This document shows positions 31,726 through 42,600 of a stretch of 64,000 bases of DNA, piece by piece. Origin of the DNA: JBFIHF01 sp964411125 (GTDB taxonomy: Bacteria; Myxococcota_A; Bradymonadia; Bradymonadales; Bradymonadaceae); contig CAYPJU010000002.1 in the NCBI GenBank assembly GCA_964411125.1, positions 139,463 through 203,462 on the forward strand. The letters are read 5' to 3'. Every line of letters begins with the position of its first letter. The first letter of the stretch is position 1. The position numbers were made by a program, and so were the translations under genes. The notes under the pieces are model-generated. The model searched no databases. It was not told the DNA's origin and saw only the letters and a list, made by a program, of their open reading frames with translations.

Positions 31726-32907
31726 ATGCATTCTCTAGGGATGCTGCTCGCCGAAATCGTCGTCGCCCTCCTCTGCCTCGCCTGGGTCCTCGTCGCGGCA
31801 TCCGCGGCAGTCTCTGCCCGCGCTCTCGGCATCCTGGAGGACGTCACGACCGAGCCGCGAACTTCCTGGCCGCGTCTCTCGGTGGTCGTGCCGGCGTGCA
31901 ACGAGGCCGCGACGCTTCGGGAAGCGTTGAGCTCCCTCATGGCGCAGGATTATCCCGACCTCGAGATCGTGGTGGTCGACGATCGCTCCGACGACGCGAC
32001 GCCGCAGATCGTGGACGAGCTGGCGGCCACCGACGACCGCGTCACCGCGCTCCACATCGACGAGCTTCCCGACGGCTGGCTCGGCAAGATCCACGCGATG
32101 CACGTCGCCGTCGCCCGAAGTACGGGCGAGCTGCTCCTCTTCACCGACGCCGACGTCCACTTCGAGCGCGACGCACTCCGACGGGGCGTCTCGGCGCTCT
32201 CGGAACGAGAGCTCGATCACCTCACCGTCATCCCTCAAGTCACGAGCGAGTCGAGGCTCCTCGACGCCTGCATGGGCGCTTTCGGGACGCTGCTGCTCGC
32301 CGCGGTTCGTCCCCACCGCATGGAGCTGCCACACAGCGACGCCGTCCTCGGTGTCGGCGCCTTCAATCTCGTCCGACGCAGTGCGTTCGATCGGACCCCC
32401 GGGTTCGAGTGGCTGCGGATGGAGATCGCCGACGACACCGGCCTCGCGCTGATGTTGCGACGCGCCGGAGCGCGGCAGGCCGCGATGGCGAGCAAGACGG
32501 CTGTCTCCCTCACCTGGTACCACTCGATCGGAGGGCTCGTCCGCGGTCTGGAGAAGAACATGTTCGGCGTGGCGGCGCACTACCGCGTGGCGGAGGCAGT
32601 CGCGAAGGTGGTCGTGCTCTTTGCGCTGTCGGTCGCCCCTCTCCTCGCATTTGTTCCGCCCCTCGCATCGACCACCTGGCCCGCCGGGGTCGCAGCCTTC
32701 GTCGCGCTCGTCCTGTCGGGCGCCGTGACGTCTCGGAGCCTCGGCCGAAGGCCGCTGTCGGCCCTGCTTCTGCCGTTCGGGGTCGGGGTCTTCGCGTACG
32801 CGCTCCTCCGGTCGATGCTGGCGATCTCACGCGATGGGGGCGTCACCTGGCGCGGGACACACTACCCGCTCGACGCGCTGCGACGGCTGCAGCGGTTTCG
32901 CCTCTGA
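31726..32907 (+). CDS. GT2 family glycosyltransferase with membrane anchor
   Basis: About 393 residues. N-terminal membrane helix (about 8-30), a GT-A domain starting RLSVVVPACNEAATL, with VVDDRSDD and the metal motif FTDADVHF, then WYHSIGGLVRGLEKN near the acceptor site, and three C-terminal helices (about 300-375). The layout resembles CrtQ/hopanoid-type processive or lipid-linked GT2 enzymes. The acceptor is unknown. Start uncertain: ATG 31726 is used; ATG 31741 and a TTG at 31705 with AGGA upstream are alternatives. The K+ channel gene is convergent, 11 bases away. Confidence 0.85.
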   Translation: MHSLGMLLAEIVVALLCLAWVLVAASAAVSARALGILEDVTTEPRTSWPRLSVVVPACNEAATLREALSSLMAQDYPDLEIVVVDDRSDDATPQIVDELAATDDRVTALHIDELPDGWLGKIHAMHVAVARSTGELLLFTDADVHFERDALRRGVSALSERELDHLTVIPQVTSESRLLDACMGAFGTLLLAAVRPHRMELPHSDAVLGVGAFNLVRRSAFDRTPGFEWLRMEIADDTGLALMLRRAGARQAAMASKTAVSLTWYHSIGGLVRGLEKNMFGVAAHYRVAEAVAKVVVLFALSVAPLLAFVPPLASTTWPAGVAAFVALVLSGAVTSRSLGRRPLSALLLPFGVGVFAYALLRSMLAISRDGGVTWRGTHYPLDALRRLQRFRL

Positions 32908-32918
32908 GGAACGACGGA

Positions 32919-34430
32919 TCAGCGCTTGGAGATGCTCTTCGGCCCGATGTAGACCATGAGATCGTTGGCGAAAACGCGCGTGTAGGCCTCCGGGTTCAAC
33001 TGCATCGCACCTTCGTGGACGATGCCGATGACGAGGACCCCCAGCTCGTCGCGCCCGCGATCTTGCAACTCTTCGAACGTCATCTTTCGACCTTCCATGA
33101 AGTCTCCGGGCAGGTGCGCGGAGTAGACGTTGTTGCGCGACGCGAGCACGAGGTTGCTGATCACCTGACCGACGCCGGGGTTGCCCGCCGTATGGGCGAG
33201 AAGACTCGAACCGATGCGTGAGGTTTCGATCACCTCGTCGGCCCCCGCGACCTCGGCGTGCGCGTGATTCTCGGGATCGAGGATCTCCGCCACCACGTGC
33301 AGGGGGCGGGTTCGTCGAACGTCGACCTTCTTCTCCAGCGAGCGGATGGTGAACACCGTGAGCACCGTCGAGGCGTCACGGACCGCCGGTTCGGAACCGG
33401 TGCCGTCGTCGGCGACGACGACCACCCCCGCCGCGTACTTCACCCGGACCTTCTCGTATTCGAGTTCACGGCGGAAGTCGCCCTGCACGTAGACGTACTT
33501 CTCCGGGAGATTGTCCGGCCTTGGGCGATCGGCGAAGACGATGAGCGGAGGCATTTCCGCCCCGTACTCACGCTCCATCTCTCCGATCATCATCGGGATC
33601 TCCTCGTTCCAACCGGCGATGACGATGTGGTCTGCGATCGATGACATACGAACTTGCTCCATTCTCAGCGGCAGGAGATTTCCCACCAGAGTCGAACTGA
33701 TCACGCCGGCGAACATGGCGATGATGAACATACCCGCGAGCATCAAGAATGCTCCGACGACCTTGCCGCCGCTGGTCACCGGCGTGATGTCGCCGAACCC
33801 GACGGTCGTCACGGTCACGATCGCCCACCACATCGTGTCGGAGAGGTTGTTGACGTTCGGGTTGGCCTGCTTCTCGGCGAGGAAAAACATGAGGGCGGAG
33901 ATCACGATCGACCCGACCACGAAGCCCATCGCGACCGTGAATAGCACCGAATTGTCGCGGAACGCCGCGCTCAGCGTCTGCATCGGGCTCGTGAACCGGA
34001 AGAACTGCACCGACCGCAACAGGCGCAGCAACCTCAGGATGCGGAGCGAGCGTAAGAAGGGGAAGAGCGGGAGCAGCGCCAGGAAGTCGATGAACCCCCA
34101 GGGGCTGAAGATGAACTTCAACCTCGAGACCACCCAGTACTTCGCCACCTGCAGCGAGGTCAGCTCGACTCGCTCCGGCCGCCAGTTTCGGATCACCGCA
34201 AGCCGGGCGAGGAACTCCACCATGAAGATGCCGAGTACGACACGGTCGACGATGTCGACGAGGCGTCGTTCCTCCGGCGTCGGCGAGCCCAGAACGTCCC
34301 AGAGGACGATCGCGACCGAGACGACGATGAGGAAGTTGATGAAGGCGTGGAACCACCGGTAGCGGACGTCCTCGGGGTTGTTGAGGATGTTCCACAGCGC
34401 ACTGCGCGGAGCGGTCCCTGAAGGCTTCAC
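32919..34430 (-). CDS. Voltage-gated-type K+ channel with RCK regulatory domain
   Basis: A 503-residue channel. Residues 25-245 are six membrane helices; the S4 segment has regularly spaced arginines (RSLRILRLLRLLRSVQFFR), and the pore filter is TVTTVGFGD. Residues about 265-500 form an RCK/TrkA-N-like nucleotide or ion-sensing domain starting ADHIVIAGWNEE and ending in a ligand-binding-like part. The class resembles Kch/MthK-type channels with an N-terminal voltage sensor. The GTG start overlaps the ftsK stop by four bases (GTGA), so it is translationally coupled to ftsK. Confidence 0.9.
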   Translation of the reverse strand: MKPSGTAPRSALWNILNNPEDVRYRWFHAFINFLIVVSVAIVLWDVLGSPTPEERRLVDIVDRVVLGIFMVEFLARLAVIRNWRPERVELTSLQVAKYWVVSRLKFIFSPWGFIDFLALLPLFPFLRSLRILRLLRLLRSVQFFRFTSPMQTLSAAFRDNSVLFTVAMGFVVGSIVISALMFFLAEKQANPNVNNLSDTMWWAIVTVTTVGFGDITPVTSGGKVVGAFLMLAGMFIIAMFAGVISSTLVGNLLPLRMEQVRMSSIADHIVIAGWNEEIPMMIGEMEREYGAEMPPLIVFADRPRPDNLPEKYVYVQGDFRRELEYEKVRVKYAAGVVVVADDGTGSEPAVRDASTVLTVFTIRSLEKKVDVRRTRPLHVVAEILDPENHAHAEVAGADEVIETSRIGSSLLAHTAGNPGVGQVISNLVLASRNNVYSAHLPGDFMEGRKMTFEELQDRGRDELGVLVIGIVHEGAMQLNPEAYTRVFANDLMVYIGPKSISKR

Positions 34431-37132
34431 AGCGGCGCTTCGTCGAGGAGGACCTCACGCGGCTTGCAGCCGTCGGCGGCCGAGACGAAGCCTTCCGCCT
34501 CCATCATCTCCACCATCCGCGCTGCCCGGTTGTAGCCGACGCGCAGCTTTCGCTGGATCATCGAGATCGACGCCTGCTTCGACTCTACCACCAGACGAAC
34601 GGCGTCGTCGTAGTGCTCGTCGCGCTCCCAGTCGTCGAGGTTCGGGCCTTCTTCGTCGTCGTCTTCCACGAGGATGGAGTCGTCGTACTGAGCCTTCCCC
34701 TGATCCTTGAGGAAATCGACGATCTGCGAGATCTCCTGTTCGCTGACGTACGCTCCGTGCACGCGCTTGAGCGTGCTCGTCCCCGGCGGGACGAACAGCA
34801 TGTCGCCGTGCCCGAGCAGGCTCTCGGCGCCGTTCGAGTCCAGGATGACGCGGCTGTCCGTCTTCGACGTCACCCGCATCGCCAACCTCGTCGGGAAGTT
34901 CGCCTTGATGAGCCCCGTGATGACGTCCGTCGACGGACGCTGCGTGGCGAGGATGAGGTGGATACCAGCGGCACGGGCCTTCTGCGCCAGGCGCGCGACG
35001 GCCGTCTCGACGTCTTTCGCCGCCGTCATCATGAGGTCCGCGAACTCGTCGATGATCACGACCAGGTACGGGAGGTGCGTGTGCTCCGGCTCACCCTTGT
35101 GGTTCAGCCCCAGCGCGCGCAGAGCATCACTCTCCTCACGACCGTCGAGCTGGTCGAGCTCGGCCTGCTTCGTCAGCCGCTCCACCTTCTCGTTGTAGCC
35201 CTTGATGTTTCGGACGCCGAGATCGGCGAGCTTCTGGTAGCGACGCTCCATCTCCTGCACGCCCCAGTTCAGGGCAACCGTCGCCTGCTTCGGGTCGGTC
35301 ACGACCGGCAGCAGCAGATGGGGGATGTCCTCGTACAGGCTGAATTCGAGCATCTTCGGGTCGACCATGATCAGCCGCACGTCGTCGGGCGTGTGCCGGA
35401 ACAGCAGGCTGCAGATCATCGTGTTGACCGCCACCGACTTACCGGCGCCGGTGGCCCCAGCGACCAGGAGGTGCGGCATGCGAGCCAGGTCCGCCACGAT
35501 CGAGACACCCTCCACGTCGACCCCGAGCGCGAGCGGCAGCTCCGCCTTCTTGTTGTCGACGAAGACCTCGTCCGCGATCACCTCCTTGAGGTAGACCATC
35601 TCGCGCGACGGGTTCGGAACTTCGATGCCGACGACGCCCTTGCCCGGGATCGGCGCGACGATACGGATGCTGTGCGCCGCGAGCGCCATCGCGAGGTCAT
35701 CCGAGAGGTTGGCGATCTTCGACACGCGGACGCCCGGCGCCGGGCTGAACTCGAACATCGTGATGACCGGCCCCGGGCAGATCTCGACGACCGAACCGTC
35801 CACCTTGAAGTCCATCAAGGTCTGCTCGATCTGAGCCGCCATGCGCCGAAGCTCGTCCGGATCGACAGCCGACTCCTGTTCCGCGTCGTAATCGAGAAAC
35901 GTAATGGGCGGCAGCTCGTAGTTCCCCGCCTGTTTGGGCTTGAAGAGGACCCCGTCGCTGTCGGCGAGCAGATCTTTGCGCTCGCGAGCCCGACGCGCAC
36001 CGGCGCTCTCGACGATGGCGGGGCCGAAGTCCGCCTCGGGGCCGCTCACGCGCTCCTTCGGGGCGACCTTCTCTTCCTCCATGTCGATGACGTCTTCCGG
36101 ATCGGGCGTCTCTTCGACCTCGAGCGACGGCTGAGTGTCCGAGATCGCGTCGTCCACCTTGATCTCGCTGGGCTCGTCCCCCGCCGCGACCGGCTCACCG
36201 AGCTCCCACCCCGAGTCGCGCTGCACTTCGGCGGTGACCTGCTCTTTGACGGACGAGGGCTTGCGCCGCACGGTCGCCCGCTCCGGCAGCCAGCCGCGAA
36301 GTTTCGCGGCGAGCTTGTTCTCGACGTGCTCGTCGAACTTGTCCTGGAATTCGTATTTGTCCTTCACGATCGGCGTCGCTTCGAGCTCCGCCTCCGACTT
36401 CGCCACGTCGCCAATCGACTTCGCGGCGAGCTTCGCGCGCTCTTCGCCGAGCCGCGCGCGGTACTCGCGGTGCACCGCGAGACGATGCCGCGCCAGCGCC
36501 TGAAGCTCGTGCAACTGCGCGAGCAACGCTCGCACCAGCCGTCCGAGGCTCATCCGCGTGACCATCATCATGCTGAGGAGCAGAAAGCCGCACGCCAGGA
36601 TCGTCGTCCCCACCTGCCCGACCAGCGATCGCCCGACCTCCCCGAGAAACTCGCCGACGAGCCCGCCCGCGAGATGCCCGAAGACCTGTGCGTCGATCCC
36701 GAGGTGGCACAGCGTCGCCCCGGCCATGACGAACACCAACTGGCCCCCGATTTCGAGCGGCTTCCATGCGACCTGCCGCCCGACGAGCATGCATGTCCCG
36801 AGGTACCAGATCAGCGCGTTCAAGAAGAACGAGCCGATACCGAACACGAAGAGGAGCGCGTCCCCGGTGAAGACTCCGACCGGACCGATGAGGTTCGCCG
36901 GAGCCCCCGTCGCCCCGACGTCGGCCGGGTCGAAGCTGACCAGCGACAGGAGCATGCAGAGGGCGGCGAGGATCAGAAAGAGACCGCCCGCCTCACGGCG
37001 CAGAGCCGCCGCCCGCGGGTTTGCCGCGGCCTTCGAGCTCTTGGACGACGTACTCTTCTTGGACTTCGAGCTCTTCTTCTTCGCCTCTTTGGGCGGTTTC
37101 GTCGTGCTCGTCGATGACGACTTCGTGGCCAT
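34427..37132 (-). CDS. ftsK: DNA translocase FtsK
   Basis: A 901-residue FtsK/SpoIIIE translocase. A Lys/Ser-rich N-tail (1-45), four membrane helices (about 48-205), a charged linker (about 210-395), an alpha/beta motor and a winged-helix gamma domain (about 835-895; SISMIQRKLRVGYNRAARMVE). The motor has Walker A GATGAGKS and Walker B VVIIDEFADLM, then LILATQRPSTDVITG. FtsK moves chromosome ends at the septum and activates dimer resolution by XerCD. Size and domain order are normal. It shares a transcript with the downstream K+ channel gene. Confidence 0.96.
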   Translation of the reverse strand: MATKSSSTSTTKPPKEAKKKSSKSKKSTSSKSSKAAANPRAAALRREAGGLFLILAALCMLLSLVSFDPADVGATGAPANLIGPVGVFTGDALLFVFGIGSFFLNALIWYLGTCMLVGRQVAWKPLEIGGQLVFVMAGATLCHLGIDAQVFGHLAGGLVGEFLGEVGRSLVGQVGTTILACGFLLLSMMMVTRMSLGRLVRALLAQLHELQALARHRLAVHREYRARLGEERAKLAAKSIGDVAKSEAELEATPIVKDKYEFQDKFDEHVENKLAAKLRGWLPERATVRRKPSSVKEQVTAEVQRDSGWELGEPVAAGDEPSEIKVDDAISDTQPSLEVEETPDPEDVIDMEEEKVAPKERVSGPEADFGPAIVESAGARRARERKDLLADSDGVLFKPKQAGNYELPPITFLDYDAEQESAVDPDELRRMAAQIEQTLMDFKVDGSVVEICPGPVITMFEFSPAPGVRVSKIANLSDDLAMALAAHSIRIVAPIPGKGVVGIEVPNPSREMVYLKEVIADEVFVDNKKAELPLALGVDVEGVSIVADLARMPHLLVAGATGAGKSVAVNTMICSLLFRHTPDDVRLIMVDPKMLEFSLYEDIPHLLLPVVTDPKQATVALNWGVQEMERRYQKLADLGVRNIKGYNEKVERLTKQAELDQLDGREESDALRALGLNHKGEPEHTHLPYLVVIIDEFADLMMTAAKDVETAVARLAQKARAAGIHLILATQRPSTDVITGLIKANFPTRLAMRVTSKTDSRVILDSNGAESLLGHGDMLFVPPGTSTLKRVHGAYVSEQEISQIVDFLKDQGKAQYDDSILVEDDDEEGPNLDDWERDEHYDDAVRLVVESKQASISMIQRKLRVGYNRAARMVEMMEAEGFVSAADGCKPREVLLDEAPL

Positions 37133-37257
37133 GAACTGCCTCTCCTTGGCGGCCGAACGGAATGTGGCGAGTGGCGCATCCTTGCGCCGAGTAGCCCCAC
37201 CGTAGAACGCCTCGGACGGTCGTCAACTTTTCGTGAGGTGTGGGGCGTGACGGGTGT

Positions 37258-37330
37258 GGCGCGAGGCGCGAGGCGCGAGGCGTGAGGCGCGAGGCGCGAG
37301 GCGTGAGGCGCGAGGCGCGAGGCGTGAGGC
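37258..37330. repeat. Heptamer tandem repeat GGCGCGA/GGCGTGA
   Basis: About ten contiguous 7-base units. GGCGCGA and GGCGTGA alternate so that every third unit is the T form, giving a 21-base higher-order period. It lies in the short intergenic region upstream of ftsK and downstream of the C92 gene, starting about 125 bases from the ftsK start codon. Confidence 0.95.
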
Positions 37331-37341
37331 GAGGAGGAGCG

Positions 37342-38916
37342 CTATTGCTGCATGGTGTCCCACTTCGGGCGTTTCCACGACTCTCGAAACTGCTGGAAGG
37401 TTCCGATGACGGCGCCCTTCTGATGTTCGCGACCGTCGATGAAATAGACGAACTCCATCGGAGCATCGGGGTCTTCGCATCGTTCGTCGAACTGTCGAAC
37501 GATGTCGTTCGCGGGGAGTGTGATGCGCCCCATCACCTTCGCCGTGTCGAGCCCCAACGGCCGAGGCTCTCCGCCGATGCGCCACGACTTGTAGACGAGC
37601 TCGGTGCAGACGATCGACTCGTCGGTGGTGAAGTCGAAGTTGAAGTCGTACGGACGGCCGAAGTGATCGAACGCGCGGGTGATGGCGGCAGCCTTGTCGA
37701 GCTTCGTTCGCGTCGGACGCATCACCCCCACGTAGTCGGCTCCAGCCGCGCGCTCGAGGGTGCTGAAGACGACCCCCTCACTCACAGCTTCGATGACGCG
37801 GCGCGGCTTGCCCTCTTCCACCGACCCGTAGACCTTCCATGCATCGGGAAACGTCGCCTCCAGGAAGGACGCGAAATCGTCCGCGCCATGCTCGGACTGG
37901 TAGTACGCGGAGACCGCCGGGTCGTCGAAATACTCGCGCAGCTCGGCGGGGGAGCCGAGGTAAAACTCGGCGTGCGGCCAGAAGCCCGGCAGCCCCACGT
38001 TCGAAAGGTACCAGTTGTGCCGCGCGACGATGACGTCCCCCGGCTCCAACTTCTCCCGCATGTCGTCGAGCTGAGCCTCTGTGATCAGATGATGGTGAAG
38101 GCGCCGAATCTTCGTGTCCCCCATCCACGCGGCGACGCCCCGCTGGACGGGGAACCACGCGTCGAAACTCATGTCGCGGGCGATGTCGAACGCGTTGTAA
38201 CTGAAGTCGACCGCGGCGCGCTCGGCGAGCTTCTCGAACGCCCCGTCGTGGTAGGTTTCGGCCATGTCGAGCCCCCAGTTGCACGGCTCGCGCTGGTGGC
38301 AGTCGAAGTCTCGCATCGCCCCCGTCAACGTCTTCCAGTACTGGCGACTTCCCAGCAGCCGCCCCACCGCCTTCACGTGGATGACGTTCCACTTCAAGCT
38401 CGCGAACGACCCCTTTGGTATCTCGAACTTGCGGTTCCGCTCGTCGAGCAGCTTCTCCATCGGCTTGGAGGGCACGGTGAGGTCGATGAAGTCGAGCCCG
38501 TGCCGGTACTGCACCAGCCATGCTGCGTACCCCACCATGAAGGACTCGGCGTGCGCGCGACGCTCTCGGATGGCGCCGAACTCGTGAAATTTCTTCCAGT
38601 ACTCCTTCACCCCGTCGAGGGCTCGCATGTAGTCGAGGATCGTCTGCCAGATGGTCCGCAGTTCCGCCTTCTGCCTCGGCGTGAGTTGCACTTCCTCGCT
38701 CTTCACGAAGAGGTCCGGGCGGGCCCGCGCGTACTCGAGCGTCTTGCGCAAACCATCGTCGTATCGCTTCACCAGCGCCATGTCGTCGTCGAACTTGTGG
38801 CGACGCTCCTCTTCCGAAAGCGCTTCCAGGCTGCGCGGTTCAGGAGCTTTCTTGCATGAAACCGCGAACACCAGTGGAATGATCAGCGTGAGGTAGACGA
38901 TTAGTCTACGGGTCAT
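37342..38916 (-). CDS. Lipoprotein with permuted papain-like (C92/YiiX) amidase domain
   Basis: A 524-residue lipoprotein; ATG 38916 precedes a signal ending FAVSC (Cys21). Residues about 20-290 are mainly helical with no recognised domain. Residues about 300-520 fit the permuted NlpC/P60 group C92 (PF05708): LEPGDVIVARHNW, the catalytic His in WPHAEFYLG, and the catalytic Cys in ESIVCTELVYKSW. Such enzymes cut amide or acyl bonds in peptidoglycan or lipids. Substrate unknown. A periplasm-facing, membrane-anchored enzyme is expected. Confidence 0.85.
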   Translation of the reverse strand: MTRRLIVYLTLIIPLVFAVSCKKAPEPRSLEALSEEERRHKFDDDMALVKRYDDGLRKTLEYARARPDLFVKSEEVQLTPRQKAELRTIWQTILDYMRALDGVKEYWKKFHEFGAIRERRAHAESFMVGYAAWLVQYRHGLDFIDLTVPSKPMEKLLDERNRKFEIPKGSFASLKWNVIHVKAVGRLLGSRQYWKTLTGAMRDFDCHQREPCNWGLDMAETYHDGAFEKLAERAAVDFSYNAFDIARDMSFDAWFPVQRGVAAWMGDTKIRRLHHHLITEAQLDDMREKLEPGDVIVARHNWYLSNVGLPGFWPHAEFYLGSPAELREYFDDPAVSAYYQSEHGADDFASFLEATFPDAWKVYGSVEEGKPRRVIEAVSEGVVFSTLERAAGADYVGVMRPTRTKLDKAAAITRAFDHFGRPYDFNFDFTTDESIVCTELVYKSWRIGGEPRPLGLDTAKVMGRITLPANDIVRQFDERCEDPDAPMEFVYFIDGREHQKGAVIGTFQQFRESWKRPKWDTMQQ

Positions 38917-39105
38917 CCGAGAGGCGCGGGCCGTATCGAACCGCGGGAGTTGGGTCGAAATTCGTATCCTCCGGTCGTCGATGGTGTCATCGCCGTCGGC
39001 CGACGAGGACGCGGGACGTGACACGAATCGGGCGGAGTCGGTCGAAGCTACGACCTCCGGATGGGCTTTCGGTAGCGACATGGTCCAGAGGGTAGCGAGC
39101 GATTT

Positions 39106-39630
39106 GTGAGAACGTCAACGCAGCGAAACGTGGGTGGGGCAATCGATTGGTTGGAGACGGAGGGGGGGCCCTTCGTCGTCCTCGCGGTGGAAACCGCGGG
39201 CAAATGGGGTGTCCCCGACGGCGATGTGAGCGCGTTCGAGCGCTCGCTCGAGGTCGATGATTACCTCGGGCTCACCGAGTTCGACGGCGGTCACGCCCTC
39301 GTCCTCGGCGACGACCCCTACCCCACCGCGCTCCTCGCCGCGCCGCGGTTCGGAGGCGTCTACATCATCCGACGCCTCTGGGGAGAAGACGTGGAGGACG
39401 CGATCGACGCGGTCCACGAGATTCGAGCGCACGAATGGAGCCCCGAGGGCGTGGTGTTCGACGCGATGGATGGCCGCATCGTGCTGTTCGACTCGGTGCG
39501 AGACCCGTTCGCTGCTCGACATCGCATCTCGCTCAGCATCGCGCCGGGTCGCTACGCGATCGAAACCGCAGACCTGCAGCCGGACGACGACCTCTGCGTG
39601 ATGGTCCACCGGCTCGTGCCGATGAGCTGA
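39106..39630 (+). CDS. Imm21-like immunity protein
   Basis: A 174-residue soluble protein resembling the Imm21 family (PF15589) of polymorphic-toxin immunity proteins. Support comes from the order of motifs: WLETEGGPFVVL, then W-G near AGKWGVP, VDDYLGL, HALVLGDDPYPTALL and a C-terminal beta-rich end. No toxin gene with a matching domain lies beside it, so it is an orphan here, or it has another use. The GTG start at 39106 has no strong ribosome site; a second GTG at 39130 is possible. The neighbour is convergent, 15 bases away. Confidence 0.6.
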   Translation: MRTSTQRNVGGAIDWLETEGGPFVVLAVETAGKWGVPDGDVSAFERSLEVDDYLGLTEFDGGHALVLGDDPYPTALLAAPRFGGVYIIRRLWGEDVEDAIDAVHEIRAHEWSPEGVVFDAMDGRIVLFDSVRDPFAARHRISLSIAPGRYAIETADLQPDDDLCVMVHRLVPMS

Positions 39631-39645
39631 TCGGGGCCCCCGGGC

Positions 39646-42600
39646 TCAGGGCAATGCGACGGCCCGCGGCGTCAGGAATCGCAGCGAGCCGTCCCCCATC
39701 TGGCCCTGGCCGTTGTCCCCCCAGCAATGCACCTGCCCGCCGCTTCGGCGTCCGCAACTGAAGACGTCTCCCACGGAGATCTCCACCCAGTCCGTGAACG
39801 AGGTCGACACCGCGACCGGAGACGACGACCCGAACCGGGTTCCGTCCCCCAACTGACCAAACTCGTTTCCGCCCCAACAATAGGCACTGCCGCCTGCCAC
39901 GCCGCACGTGTGGTCACGCCCGACCGAGACCTGACTCCACGGCGCCGGCCCGGCCGCGACGATCACGAAGTCGGTGCTCGGCGTCGTGGTCCCGTCCCCG
40001 AGCTCGCCGTTCGTGTTGTCTCCGGTGCAATGCAGGTTGCCCGAGGCGTCGATCGCACACGTATGCTCCATCCCGGCAGAGACCGAGGCGAAGTTCGTCC
40101 CCATCACCGTCGGCATCGCGTCGATGATCGGGAGGTCGATCGTCGACCCGTTGCCTAGCTGTCCGAAAGCGTTGCCGCCCCAACAGTAGAGCTCGGAACC
40201 GTGAATGCCGCAGGTGTGCGTGTGGCCGGCCGAGACGTCACTCCACAGCGTCCCCGTCGCTGCACCCGACTCGACTGGCGTGTTGCGTGACGCGCTCGTT
40301 CCGTCGCCGAGCTGACCTTCGAGGCCACGCCCCCAGCACCACAGCCCGCCAGCCTTCACGCCGCAACTGAAGCCGCTGCCGGCGTTCACCACCGACCAGT
40401 CGTTGTCCGCGCCGGTCCCCTGAACGACGACCGGGCTGAGCGACGCGACGTTCGTCCCGTCGCCCAGACCACCGTCGGCGTTGTCTCCCCAGCAGCGAGG
40501 CGCCCCACCCTTCAGCCCGCAACTGTGCGTGGAGCTGCTCGACACCGTCGTCCAGTCGACATCCCCGCTCGTCCCCGCGACCGGCGTGGTCGAGTCGGTG
40601 AGCGACGGGTCGTAGGCCGACCATCCCCAGCACCACGGCGCTCCGTTCTTGATGCCGCATCCGTAGCTCGAGAATCCGAGCATCACGTCGACGTCTTCCC
40701 CGCCGAACGCCGAGACCGACGTCCAGGTGGAGCCTGCATCGATCTCCCCGGCCGGGGCGCTTCGAGACGACGGGACACCCAACTGACCTTCGACATTGGC
40801 GCCCCAGCACACGACGATCCCTGCTTTGACCCCGCAGGCGTGCGCTCCGATGACCGGAATCTCGACGTCACCCCAGTCGGTATCGACACCGACCTGCGTC
40901 GGCGAGCTGCGGTCGACGGTGTCGCCGACCCCTAGCTGACCGTCCAGATTGACGCCCCAGCACCACATCGACCCGTCGCTCTTCGAGCTGCAGGTGTCGT
41001 CCGACCCCGCAGCCGGAGACGCCCAGTCCGTGTCGACGCCGACGCGGGTCGGCGCGGCACGGTCGTTCGTGTCGCCGACCCCGAGCTGCCCCCCGACGTT
41101 GGAGCCCCAACAGTGAAGCTCGCCGCCGCTCGTCGCACAGGTGTGCGCCCCGCCGCCCACGACGGCCTCCCAGGGCCCGCCGCCGATGCCGGTCGGGCTC
41201 GGCCTGTCGACGCCGGTCGTGCCGTCGCCGATCTGGCCGGCGAAGTTCGCGCCCCAGCAGAACAGGCCGCCCGTATTGTCGATGGCGCACGTGTGGTCGC
41301 CCCCCGCGGCGACCGCCGACCAGTTCGTGGCGTTCGTGGTCTCGCGCGTCGGGTTCGACTGCTGAACGCCCGTCGTGCCTCCGCCGAGCTGGCCGAAGAA
41401 ACCGTTGCCCCAGCAGTAGAGCTCCCCGCCCGTAGTCACCGCACACGTGTGGGCGCCCCCGGCGGTGACCTGTGCCCAGGTCGTCAGGTTCGTCGACTCG
41501 CGCACCGGAACGGTGGAATCCATCATCGTGCCATCGCCCAGCTCGCCGTTGAGGTTCGAACCCCAACACCAGAGCTCGCCCACCGAATTGATCGCGCAGT
41601 TGTGATCGGCGCCGCTCGCGAGCGACACCCAGTTAGCGGCGCTGCCGACCTGCACCGGCGCGGGGCTCGACGTCATCGTGCCGTCGCCGAGCTGGCCGTA
41701 GAGGTTGTCTCCCCAGCAGAAGATCTCGCCGGACCGAAGCGCGCAGTTGTGGAACGAACCTGCAGCAACCTCCGACACTGCGCTCGCGAGCGGGGTGCAG
41801 ACGACGCCGTCGCCCGTGAACCCGTCGTCACAGGTGCAATCGAAGCTGCCGACGTTGTTCGCGCATGTCGCGTTCACGTCGCAATTGTCGGTCCCGGCGG
41901 CACACTCGTCGACGTCTGCGCACGTCACGCCGTCTCCCTGGTAGCCCGCGACGCAGGCGCAGGAGAACGCACCGACCGAGTTCGTGCACGTCGCGTCGGC
42001 GCTGCAGTTGTCGGTCCCGGCGAGGCATTCGTCGACGTCCGTACATGTCAGGCCGTCGCCGCTGAACCCGGAGCCGCAGGCGCAGGCGAAGCTTCCGACA
42101 GTGTTGGTGCAGGTGGCGTTCACGTCGCAATTGTCGGTCCCCGCCGAGCACTCGTCTTCGTCGACGCACGTGATGCCGTCGCCCGTGTAGCCGGTGTCGC
42201 ACGCGCAATCGAAGCTCCCGGGGACGTTCGTGCAGGTGGCGTTCGCGCCGCAGTTGTCGGTGCCGGCCGCGCACTCGTCGTCGTCGGTACAGGTGAGACC
42301 GTCGCCGGTGAAGCCCGCATCGCACGCGCAGTCGAAGCCGCCGACGTTGTTGGTGCAGGTCGCGTTCGCGTCGCAGTTGTCGGTGCCCGCGGCACACTCG
42401 TCTTCGTCGGCGCACGTGACGCCGTCGCCGACGTAGCCGGCATCACAAGTGCACGTGAACCCTCCCGAGGTGTTCGTGCAGGTCGCGTTCGCGTCGCAGT
42501 CGTCTGTCCCGTCGGCGCACTCGTCGTCGTCGGAGCAGGTGAACCCGTCGCCGGAGAAACCGGCCTCGCAGGCGCACTCGAAGCTACCAGGGGTGTTGGT

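Noticed and set aside
39106..39630. Full toxin-immunity module
   Set aside because: No toxin domain, Rhs core or secretion gene flanks the Imm21-like gene.
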